Below the pieces are notes generated by a model. It saw nothing but the letters and a program-made list of their open reading frames with translations, was not told where the DNA came from and made no database searches. Shown here piece by piece: positions 19,317 to 27,659 of a stretch of 54,445 nucleotides of DNA. Within the stretch, counting starts at the first letter, position 1; every line of letters begins with the position of its first letter. A program made the position numbers and the translations under genes. This DNA is from Cupriavidus campinensis (GTDB taxonomy: Bacteria; Pseudomonadota; Gammaproteobacteria; Burkholderiales; Burkholderiaceae), in the NCBI RefSeq assembly GCF_905397395.1, contig NZ_CAJPVH010000040.1, positions 1 to 54,445 of the forward strand. The letters run 5' to 3'.

Positions 19317-19344
19317 AGCGCCCCAGCCGGGGCGCTTTTTTTTT
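19317..19344 (+). terminator. intrinsic terminator of fabI
   Basis: The stem AGCGCCCC (19317-19324)/GGGGCGCT (19329-19336), loop AGCC, is followed by an eight- to nine-T run. Confidence 0.9.
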
Positions 19345-19450
19345 GCGTTTCTTCGTCGATTGCCTTCCGCCGTATTTGCTGCACTGCAACAAAGACGGCC
19401 TCAGGTGTCCGGTCGGCTATCATGGCGATCCTCCCCGAAGTAGCTCCCCC

Positions 19451-21130
<1,680 letters not shown>

Positions 21131-21258
21131 GAAGCCCTTCATCGGACTGCAATCTTTTGCGGGGACCCGTGTTGACGCCCCTCAGATAGAACAATTGCGA
21201 ATCTCTCCGGGCAACTGATCCGGATCAATCACCAGACAGGCGGCCCATGGAAAAACCT

Positions 21259-21284
21259 TCCTTTCCAACTCGAAGAGGAAAGGA
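21259..21284 (+). promoter_or_regulatory. hairpin covering the ribosome binding site of the M30 peptidase gene
   Basis: TCCTTTCC (21259-21266) pairs with GGAAAGGA (21277-21284) across a 10-nt loop. The right arm is the Shine-Dalgarno sequence itself, ending 2 nt before the ATG at 21287. Folding would hide the site, so translation is probably conditional. What opens it cannot be read from the sequence. Confidence 0.55.
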
Positions 21285-21286
21285 TC

Positions 21287-22951
21287 ATGATGAAAAAGCT
21301 GGCCCTGGCGTGCTGCATCGTTGGCGGGCTTAGCGGGTGCGGCGGCGATGGCGGGTCCGACCATCCCCCTGCGCCGCCTGTCCCACCCAATCCACCCGCC
21401 CCGGCTGCTCCCCAGCCTTCGGCCGATCTGCTGTCGGTCGCTTGCACCGGCTGTGGCGCCGTCGACGCCAATACGTATGCCGGCACCCACGTGGGGGTCT
21501 GGCGGCATGTGAATGCCAGCGCCGCCCCGGTCGATGTGCCGGTCAATATCCGGGGGCTCTCCGGGCACGACGTCACGCTGGTCTTCACCAACCAGGGCGC
21601 CGAGCCGCAGGCAATGCCGGCCCTGCCGCTGGTGCCCAAGGCATCCGCGTCGGCGATCGGCAAGAGTTGGCGCCTCGATGGGGAGGAAAGCACCCTCATG
21701 CGACGCATCGGCGAATTCAACGCCCACGGCTGGGCCCGGCTGGCGGCCACACGCCCCCTGGCGGCGCGGGAGGCGCGGGAGGCGCGGGAGGCGCGGATCA
21801 CCCCGCGCCAGGCCACGCTCAACGAGACCCGCACCTGGCATGACGCGCAAGACCAGCCGCACACCGCGGCCCTGGTGCGCCAGTCACAGGCCAGTGATGG
21901 CACGGCCGTCAACTTCTGGATCGAGAATACCGAGCACGGCCCTGCCAAGGTCAGTGACGCCACCATCGACGCGCTTGCCGCCAGTTTCCTGGGGCCGGGC
22001 AAGGTCTACGACCTGCTGACACACGTGGGCGGGCCGCTCTGGGGCGCGCATGGGTACGCGGATTTGATCCCCGGTACCGGTCAACCGCTCGATATCGTCA
22101 TTCTCAAGCTGACCAGCGACAATCCATCCGCGCGGCTGATGGGCTATTTCTATGCACGCGACGTGATCCGGCGCAGTGCCGGCTTTCCCCATAGCAACGA
22201 AGCGGTGGGCTTCTTCCTGAACTCGGAATTGCTGTACGCTGCGAATGACGCTGCCGTGAGGGTAGTCGCCAGCACCATGGCGCATGAAGGCATGCACTTG
22301 CAGAACTTCTACCGCCGGGGCGCCGGCCACGGCCCGAAATACCTGTTCGATACCTGGCTCGACGAAGCCACCGCGATGATGATGGAGGACTTCGCCGGGC
22401 ATGCCATCGACCCGGCCATGAACGAGATTCGCGATATCCGGTTCCGCGACTACATCGGGATCCGCAACGGCATGTACAACTGCAGCCTGACCACGTGGGA
22501 ACCGTTCGGGGATACGTGCGAGAGCTACTCGGTGTCGGGCTCGCTGGGCGGGTTTCTCAATCGCCAGCTTGGCGCAGGATTCCTCTCGCGGCTGCTGCGC
22601 GACGTGAGCAGCGAGAACTCCCTGGCAGTCCTTGACTCGGCGATTTGGGCGGAGAGCACCGGCACGGGGCTCGGCGAGCAGTTCCGCCGCTTCTCGGCGA
22701 CAGCCGGATCGCTGATGCGGGCCGCCGACAGCCCCGCTGGCTACGGCTTTCCGGCGCGCATCGACGGTGCGCTCCGACTGCCATTGATCGATCCGCAGAA
22801 TCTGGCCGGGATCCGCGCGCTAACGCAATCCGTGCCGGCGCAACTGCAGCCGTACGCGAGCATTCCCATCGCCAGGCCAGCGCTGCACGGTATCTATAGC
22901 GAACGGGTGAGCGTGCCGCCCGGCACCGCGCTTTCGGTGGTCATCCAATGA
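21287..22951 (+). CDS. M30-like zinc metallopeptidase lipoprotein
   Basis: This encodes 554 residues. The lipoprotein signal ends LSGC (Cys18), followed by a proline-rich linker (27-44) and a Cys pair CTGC (53-56). The zinc site is HEGMH at 333-337, with WLDEATAMMMED (357-368) providing the likely third ligand and context typical of M30 (hyicolysin-like) peptidases. An in-frame 9-bp tandem repeat encodes REAREAREAR at 161-170. It would act at the cell surface or in the periplasm; substrates are unknown. ATG 21287 is used; 21290 is also possible. Its stop overlaps the next ATG (ATGA), so a small lipoprotein is coupled to it. Confidence 0.78.
   Translation: MMKKLALACCIVGGLSGCGGDGGSDHPPAPPVPPNPPAPAAPQPSADLLSVACTGCGAVDANTYAGTHVGVWRHVNASAAPVDVPVNIRGLSGHDVTLVFTNQGAEPQAMPALPLVPKASASAIGKSWRLDGEESTLMRRIGEFNAHGWARLAATRPLAAREAREAREARITPRQATLNETRTWHDAQDQPHTAALVRQSQASDGTAVNFWIENTEHGPAKVSDATIDALAASFLGPGKVYDLLTHVGGPLWGAHGYADLIPGTGQPLDIVILKLTSDNPSARLMGYFYARDVIRRSAGFPHSNEAVGFFLNSELLYAANDAAVRVVASTMAHEGMHLQNFYRRGAGHGPKYLFDTWLDEATAMMMEDFAGHAIDPAMNEIRDIRFRDYIGIRNGMYNCSLTTWEPFGDTCESYSVSGSLGGFLNRQLGAGFLSRLLRDVSSENSLAVLDSAIWAESTGTGLGEQFRRFSATAGSLMRAADSPAGYGFPARIDGALRLPLIDPQNLAGIRALTQSVPAQLQPYASIPIARPALHGIYSERVSVPPGTALSVVIQ
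21764..21790 (+). repeat. three 9-bp tandem units inside the M30 peptidase gene
   Basis: GCGCGGGAG occurs three times in a row, followed by a partial fourth copy (GCGCGGATC). It stays in frame and adds three residues per unit, so copy-number change would alter length without a frameshift. Confidence 0.85.
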
Positions 22952-23268
22952 GGAGCGTGACAAAGCGCAGCCTTCTGGCCATGGCGGCAGCCGGTTGCCT
23001 CGCGGCCTGCGTCGGGTCGACACCGCCCCCGGCGCTGGGCGCGCGCATCTCACTCACGGGCGAGGTGCGGATCATCGGCAATGCGCCCCACCCCATGGCC
23101 GTGCTGCAGGTGGACGATCAGACGATATGGGAGTTGACCGGGATCAGCATCGCGCTGGCTCGGCCACTGGTGGGCCGGCGGACAACGGTCACGGGGACTG
23201 TACGACGGGCGCCGGCACCCGGAACCTGGATGCCTGCCCTGGAGGTGGAAAGCACGGCGCCGCCGTGA
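22948..23268 (+). CDS. small lipoprotein, possibly OB-fold-like
   Basis: This encodes 106 residues. The lipoprotein signal MRSVTKRSLLAMAAAGCLAAC is followed by an all-beta-looking domain: ISLTGEVRIIGNAPHPMAVLQVDDQTIWELTG...LVGRRTTVTGTVRRAP. Alternating strands with 'TGEV' and 'VTGTV' suggest a small barrel of the type found in periplasmic OB-fold proteins. The ATG overlaps the peptidase stop (22948-22951), so the two are co-translated. It may be a partner or inhibitor of the peptidase, but that is only inference from coupling. I do not recognise a named family. Confidence 0.7.
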   Translation: MRSVTKRSLLAMAAAGCLAACVGSTPPPALGARISLTGEVRIIGNAPHPMAVLQVDDQTIWELTGISIALARPLVGRRTTVTGTVRRAPAPGTWMPALEVESTAPP

Positions 23269-23286
23269 ACCTTCCGCATGAAGACT

Positions 23287-23363
23287 TGGCCCGCCCTAGA
23301 GGATTCGAACCTCTGACCGCTCGCTTAGAAGGCGAGTGCTCTATCCAACTGAGCTAAGGGCGG
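23287..23363 (-). tRNA. tRNA-Arg (TCT)
   Basis: 77 nt with encoded CCA. The acceptor is CCGCCCT/AGGGCGG with discriminator G. The anticodon stem CTCGC encloses CTTCTAA, giving TCT. A short inverted repeat (GCCTTGCC/GGCAAGGC, 23378-23398) and a TAGAAT hexamer on the minus strand (23408-23403) lie just upstream and may be its leader and -10. Confidence 0.96.
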
Positions 23364-23427
23364 CCGGGGTGCCACGAGCCTTGCCGTGGCGGCAAGGCCA
23401 GCATTCTACTCCACCGCGCGCGCGAAA

Positions 23428-24675
23428 TCAGGTGGATTCGCGCTCGCGCACGCGGGGCCGGCGCGGCATGCCGACCGGCTCGCCGCTGTCGTGCGACGAC
23501 ACGCAGTTGCGGCCCATCTGCTTGGCGTCGTAGAGCGCACGGTCGGCACGGCGCATGACGGCATCGGCGTTTTCGCCAGCCTGCCGCTCGGCCATGCCGA
23601 TACTGACGGTATAGGCAATCGGGTCCGGTTCCGAGGGGCACGGCGCGCCGCGCACGATCGCGTTCAGCCGCAGGCTCACTGCACGGCCCGCTTCCATCCC
23701 GGTATCGGGCAGGACGATGGCAAATTCCTCACCACCCAGTCGCCCCAGCACCGCCCCCGGCGGCGCGGCCTTGCGCAGCAGCCCGGCGAAGTGGCGCAGT
23801 ACGCTGTCGCCGGCCAGGTGGCCATACAGGTCGTTGATCGCCTTGAAGTGATCGAGGTCGATGAACGCCACGGTGAACGACTGGCGCGTGCGTTCTGCCT
23901 GCTTGCAGGCCAGCTCGAGCTCCTCCCAGAACGCGCCGCGCGAGAGCACATCAGTCAGGTCGTCGTGCCGCGCGCGACGCTCCAGCATCCGGCGCAGCCG
24001 ATCGTGCGCCATCAGCGCGAAGCTGACCGACAACCCCACCACCCCGAACACGAACCAGACCGTGACGCCACCATCGGCATCGACCGGCGTGCGCGGGCGC
24101 GTCTGGCCCAGCGCCTCCAGCATCGGCAGCACCTGCATGCCTGCCAGCGCAGCGCAGGCCAGCGCCACGAAACAGAGGCACAGCGCAGCCAGCCGCCCGG
24201 TGCCACGCTTCTCCGACACGCACGGCGCCGTGATGCGGATGATCTCGAGCGACAGCAGTATGTGTATACAGGAAGCGGCCAGCGAGAGCGACACCCCGAG
24301 CGACGCCGACTCCGGCAGCGAGGCCGGCGCAAGGTGGCTGGCCGCATGAGCCCCCACGGCGACCAGGGCCGGCAGGTTGGCGATGGCCAGCACCCTGCCC
24401 CGACCCGGCCTGCCGACGAAATGGCGTGTGCCATAGACCATCATCGACAATCCCACGCTCAGCGCCAGCTCGGGCAAGCCGTGGAGCGGCCATTCGGCGC
24501 GCCACGCATGGGCCGCCAGCAGCACCACCGCGAGCGTGACAATCAGGTCCCCCAACGCCCACGAGGTCAGCCCGCTACGCTCCATCCCCGGCGCGCGCCG
24601 CAATACGGCACAGACGACCGCCATCTGCAGCGCAAACAGGCCTGCGATCAGCACTACCACCTGCGACTGAAACAT
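23428..24675 (-). CDS. membrane-bound diguanylate cyclase (GGDEF)
   Basis: This encodes 415 residues. Six hydrophobic helices (about 5-25, 40-58, 68-82, 95-112, 125-147, 162-182) plus one near 205-223 form an N-terminal membrane sensor region, followed by a GGDEF domain from about 235. The active motif GGEEF is at 314-318 and the preceding DLDHFKAINDLYGH block is intact, so it should make cyclic di-GMP. The RxxD inhibitory site that normally lies five residues before the motif is absent (PGAV at that place), so product inhibition through it is not expected. GGAAGGAAG precedes the ATG. Confidence 0.9.
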   Translation of the reverse strand: MFQSQVVVLIAGLFALQMAVVCAVLRRAPGMERSGLTSWALGDLIVTLAVVLLAAHAWRAEWPLHGLPELALSVGLSMMVYGTRHFVGRPGRGRVLAIANLPALVAVGAHAASHLAPASLPESASLGVSLSLAASCIHILLSLEIIRITAPCVSEKRGTGRLAALCLCFVALACAALAGMQVLPMLEALGQTRPRTPVDADGGVTVWFVFGVVGLSVSFALMAHDRLRRMLERRARHDDLTDVLSRGAFWEELELACKQAERTRQSFTVAFIDLDHFKAINDLYGHLAGDSVLRHFAGLLRKAAPPGAVLGRLGGEEFAIVLPDTGMEAGRAVSLRLNAIVRGAPCPSEPDPIAYTVSIGMAERQAGENADAVMRRADRALYDAKQMGRNCVSSHDSGEPVGMPRRPRVREREST

Positions 24676-25073
24676 CTTCCTTCCCGTTCACCGAGGCATC
24701 GCCAGGTGCTCCGCACGGCACCGGGAAACCACCTTCTGTTTGCGGCCTGCGATGGCCGTCCTGTTTTGTTTCCGCAGGTTCCGGGCGCCCTGGGCAGCCG
24801 GTGGCGCAAGGGCACCGGTGGGGCGTGGCTCAGGCACTGCCGCGCCGCTCGCGTCGCTCGCGGCGGCTGGCGCACCATTGTTGTGATAATCGGGACCGGG
24901 TCCGGATGGGAACAGCATCCCGGCGACATGCGCCGGTCGGACCTTTGCGGTGTGCGGATTATGTCAGCGCCCGGAACCAAGTCAAGCCCAAAGCGCCCCG
25001 CTGAAGCGGGGTGTTGGGCGCAGCGCCGATTACGTCACGTTTTGGCACCAGAAATGATCATTGCACGTCGTGA
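24676..25073. other. intergenic region with a nested hairpin
   Basis: About 400 bases without a convincing gene. Near its right end GCCCAA (24986-24991)/TTGGGC (25014-25019) encloses CCCCGC/GCGGGG with a TGAA loop (24996-25011). No T run follows on either strand. It may be a structured RNA element or a remnant; the rest shows nothing I recognise. Confidence 0.4.
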
Positions 25074-25103
25074 TTGACCGCGCGAGCCGTACCGGGCTAG
25101 AAT
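25074..25103 (+). promoter_or_regulatory. promoter of tRNA-Pro
   Basis: TTGACC (25074-25079), an 18-nt spacer and TAGAAT (25098-25103) end 9 nt before the mature tRNA 5' end, so the precursor leader is very short. Confidence 0.75.
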
Positions 25104-25112
25104 CGCCGGCTT

Positions 25113-25189
25113 CGGAGCGTAGCGCAGCCTGGTAGCGCATCTGATTTGGGATCAGAGGGTCGTAGGTTCGAATCCTATCGCTCCGACCA
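25113..25189 (+). tRNA. tRNA-Pro (TGG)
   Basis: 77 nt with encoded CCA. The acceptor is CGGAGCG/CGCTCCG. The anticodon stem TCTGA encloses TTTGGGA, giving TGG. It is followed by an intrinsic terminator. Confidence 0.97.
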
Positions 25190-25231
25190 GTTTTGCAGGC
25201 AGTTTTAGGCAGTAGAACAAGTTGTGGAATC

Positions 25232-25265
25232 AAGGGCTTACGTCTTCGGCGTAGGCCCTTTTTTC
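25232..25265 (+). terminator. terminator after tRNA-Pro
   Basis: AAGGGCTTACG pairs with CGTAGGCCCTT (one mismatch) around a TCTTCG-type loop, followed by a T run. Confidence 0.8.
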
Positions 25266-25308
25266 ATGGCGCCGCGCCAGCGGCTGCGCCATGCTGCAAC
25301 GCCAGGCG

Positions 25309-25317
25309 TGCTATAAT
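25309..25317 (+). promoter_or_regulatory. extended -10 promoter upstream of infA
   Basis: TGC TATAAT at 25309-25317 is a consensus extended -10 element. It lies 260 nt before the TTG start of infA, implying a long leader. No strong -35 is visible, as allowed for extended -10 promoters. Confidence 0.55.
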
Positions 25318-25576
25318 CCCGCGTCAGTTCCGGGGTATCTGAGCATGCCCTGTAACCGGGTCCGTGCCGCCAGGCACACTGGATTTTTCGGCGCCGCACC
25401 CCCAGATTCGGGGTATGTCGCGGCCGGCCAGACCCGGAAACACCTTGCCCGCCTGTCCCGAGACGCACAGGGCCGTGCCACGGCACGGTCCAGCCCGATC
25501 CATCATTCGTCGGGTGCTTCACACGCATTCCCTAAAAACTTACGCAGCTCTCGGGGCTGCCGCAAAGGAAAACAGA

Positions 25577-25798
25577 TTGGCTAAGGAAGAACTCATTGAA
25601 TTTGGCGGCGTGGTGTCGGAAGCCCTGCCCGACAACCGTTATCGCGTCACGCTGGAAAACGGCGTGGAAATCTGGGCATACGCCTCGGGCAAGATGCAGA
25701 AGCACCGTATCCGCATTCTGGCCGGTGACCGCGTGACCCTCGAAATGTCGCCCTACGACCTGACCAAGGGCCGCATCAATTTCCGCCACAAATCCTGA
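25577..25798 (+). CDS. infA: translation initiation factor IF-1 (second betaproteobacterial type)
   Basis: This encodes 73 residues, an S1/OB-fold factor that occupies the ribosomal A site during initiation. The sequence [28 protein letters not shown]...[37 protein letters not shown] is unmistakable. The start is TTG at 25577, with AAGGAA 6 nt upstream; no ATG lies at the conserved N-terminus. The frame is open upstream through most of the leader, but that extension has no IF-1 character. Ralstonia and Burkholderia relatives usually carry another infA in the ribosomal protein operon, so this is probably the stand-alone copy. Confidence 0.93.
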   Translation: MAKEELIEFGGVVSEALPDNRYRVTLENGVEIWAYASGKMQKHRIRILAGDRVTLEMSPYDLTKGRINFRHKS

Positions 25799-25859
25799 GT
25801 TCGCGCCGATTGGGCGAGCGCCGCTGTCACGCGGCTGACATCGCCCCCGCCGACACTGA

Positions 25860-25888
25860 CGGGCTGCCTTCGGGCGGCCCGTTTTGTT
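25860..25888 (+). terminator. intrinsic terminator of infA
   Basis: CGGGCTGCC (25860-25868)/GGCGGCCCG (25873-25881) form a 9-bp stem with a TTCG loop, then TTTTGTTT. Confidence 0.8.
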
Positions 25889-25977
25889 TCCGGCGATTCG
25901 TTTGACGACGCGCATCCCGCGTCTTGCCTCCGGCCACCCGCTTCACCATACTCAAGGCACAACGAATACCTGCCGAC

Positions 25978-26454
25978 ATGAATCTGATCCTGTGGCGCCA
26001 CGCCGAAGCCGAGGACCTGCCTGCCCCCCTCAGCCTCTCGCGCAGCGCCGACCTGCAACGCCCCCTCACGCGGCGCGGCCGCAAACAGGCCGAGGCCTCC
26101 GCCGCATGGCTGCGTGCCCATCTGCCCGCCGATCATCGCGTGGTCTGCAGCCCGGCCCTGCGCACGCGCGAGACGGCCGGCGCACTCAGTCGCAAGGTGG
26201 AAGTCATGCCGGACCTCGCGCCGGGCGCCGATGTCAGCGCCATCCTCGCCGCGATCGACTGGCCGCAGGGCCACGAGCACACCGTGGTGGTGGGCCACCA
26301 GCCATGGATTGGCCGCCTGGCCAGCCTGTTGCTGGCGGGCCACGAAATCAACTGGAGCGTGAAGAAGAGCGGCATCTGGTGGCTGTCTGCGCGCACGCGC
26401 GACACCGAGGCCCAGGTTGTCCTGCGCGCCGTCACCGGTCCCGATTTTCTCTAG
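25978..26454 (+). CDS. sixA: phosphohistidine phosphatase SixA
   Basis: This encodes 158 residues of the short histidine phosphatase family. The RHG-type motif RHA is at 7-9 (nucleophile His8) and is followed by EAED as in SixA. The second catalytic His is in VVVGHQPW (His107). In E. coli, SixA removes phosphate from histidine of the nitrogen-related phosphotransferase protein NPr; earlier work linked it to ArcB. The ATG at 25978 puts the catalytic motif at the N-terminus, where the family has it. It lies between infA and olsB on the same strand. Confidence 0.88.
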   Translation: MNLILWRHAEAEDLPAPLSLSRSADLQRPLTRRGRKQAEASAAWLRAHLPADHRVVCSPALRTRETAGALSRKVEVMPDLAPGADVSAILAAIDWPQGHEHTVVVGHQPWIGRLASLLLAGHEINWSVKKSGIWWLSARTRDTEAQVVLRAVTGPDFL

Positions 26455-26601
26455 GACGATGCACGCAGGTCCGCAATGGATCTGCCGCAATTCCGAGGCA
26501 TGTACCTCAAACTGCAATACCTGTCTTTTTTTCGGATAACGACGATGGCGGTACGAAAGGCCGCTGGCTAGAGTCGGTAATGCGCCTCCCTGGAAGAGGG
26601 A

Positions 26602-26656
26602 CGTCATGGAAGCGTCATCGCTGCTTCACGGCACTGTCACCGGCCCTCTCTACATT
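26602..26656 (+). promoter_or_regulatory. PhoB box array and -10 of olsB
   Basis: Four hexamers lie exactly 11 bp apart: CGTCAT (26602), CGTCAT (26613), CTTCAC (26624) and TGTCAC (26635), matching the TGTCA(T/C) half-site and 11-bp spacing of PhoB boxes. A -10-like TACATT (26651-26656) begins 10 nt after the last unit. This is the geometry of PhoB-activated promoters, where the box replaces the -35. It lies 35 nt before the olsB ATG. Confidence 0.7.
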
Positions 26657-26690
26657 GTTTCGAAGCCGTTTCGTCACCGAAAGGACATAC

Positions 26691-27542
26691 ATGCGCGACC
26701 TTCCGACGCCTACCCAGCCGCTGTTTGACGCTCTGCCCACTGGCCGCTCCGGTCAGTCGGCGCGGAGCCGTCTTCCTCGTCAGCCAGCACAGCACCAAAC
26801 CCATACACAAGCTCCAGCGCCTGCTTTCAGTGTGGCGTGGGCACGTCACCAGGACGAAGTAGCCGAGGCGCAGCGCCTGCGCTACAAGGTCTTCGCCGAA
26901 GAAATGGGCGCGCGGCTCCAGTCGTCGTCCACTGGCACCGATGTCGACATGTTCGACGCCTACTGCGACCACCTGATCGTGCGCGACCAGGAAACGCTGC
27001 GCGTGGTGGGCACCTACCGCGTGCTGCCCCCGCACCAGGCCAAGCGCGTCGGCTGCCTGTACGCCGAATCCGAATTCGACCTCGTGCGCCTGGCGCACCT
27101 GCGCCCCAAGATGCTGGAGCTGGGCCGCTCGTGCGTGCACCGCGACTACCGCTCGGGCAGCGTCATCATGGCGCTCTGGGCCGGGCTGGGCGAATACCTG
27201 CAACGCTACAACCTCGAGTCGATGCTCGGCTGCGCCAGCGTGCCGATGAGCGACGGCGGCCACTACGCGGCCAGCCTTCATCGTCTGTTCGCAGAGAAGT
27301 TCCTGGCACCGATCGAGTACCACGCGTTCCCGCGCACGCGCCTGCCGGTGGAAAACCTGAACCAGTCGCTCGACGTGGAACCGCCGGCACTGATCAAGGG
27401 CTATCTGCGCCTGGGCGCGAAGATCTGCGGCGAGCCGGCGTGGGACCCCGACTTCAACGTGGCCGACTTCCTGACGCTGCTGCGCGTGAGCGACATGAAC
27501 CCGCGCTACGCCCGCCATTTCCTGGGCCTCAACCGCGGCTGA
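26691..27542 (+). CDS. olsB: ornithine lipid N-acyltransferase (OlsB-like GNAT)
   Basis: This encodes 283 residues. A proline- and glutamine-rich N-terminus (1-48) precedes the OlsB domain: WARHQDEVAEAQRLRYKVFAEEMGA, DAYCDHLIVRD, ELGRSCVHRDYRSGSVIMALW and GCASVPMSDGG. OlsB transfers a 3-hydroxyacyl group from ACP to ornithine, giving lyso-ornithine lipid, which OlsA then acylates; no olsA is in the window. Ornithine lipids replace phospholipids when phosphate is short. The upstream four-unit Pho box and the adjacent ppx/ppk/pst/pho genes fit that role. AAAGGA precedes the ATG; the frame is open further upstream but non-homologous. Confidence 0.88.
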   Translation: MRDLPTPTQPLFDALPTGRSGQSARSRLPRQPAQHQTHTQAPAPAFSVAWARHQDEVAEAQRLRYKVFAEEMGARLQSSSTGTDVDMFDAYCDHLIVRDQETLRVVGTYRVLPPHQAKRVGCLYAESEFDLVRLAHLRPKMLELGRSCVHRDYRSGSVIMALWAGLGEYLQRYNLESMLGCASVPMSDGGHYAASLHRLFAEKFLAPIEYHAFPRTRLPVENLNQSLDVEPPALIKGYLRLGAKICGEPAWDPDFNVADFLTLLRVSDMNPRYARHFLGLNRG

Positions 27543-27596
27543 GTCCGCGACCGAAGCCTGTCGGCTCCCCGATCGAAACGGCACATTTCATCGGCA

Positions 27597-27634
27597 TGAA
27601 AAAAGGCGACTCCGGAAACGGGGTCGCCTTTTTT
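27597..27634. terminator. bidirectional terminator between olsB and ppx
   Basis: GGCGACTCC (27605-27613) pairs with GGGGTCGCC (27620-27628), loop GGAAAC, flanked by an A run and a T run, serving the converging olsB and ppx genes. Confidence 0.85.
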
Positions 27635-27659
27635 GCTGGCTGCGCGAACGCCTGACGAA

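Noticed and set aside
24654..24980. 108-codon minus-strand frame upstream of the diguanylate cyclase
   Set aside because: Arg/Pro/Ser-rich with no domain character, and it overlaps the cyclase start; not supported.
25030..25233. Short frame antisense to tRNA-Pro (SDRIRTYDPLIPNQMRYQAALRS), and one over tRNA-Arg ending RGFEPLTARLEGECSIQLS
   Set aside because: Also classic tRNA-derived false proteins.
25364..25576. In-frame N-terminal extension of infA from an upstream GTG-type start
   Set aside because: IF-1 is about 72 residues and the extension has no homology; the TTG with AAGGAA at 6 nt is the better start. The openness itself is kept as a finding.
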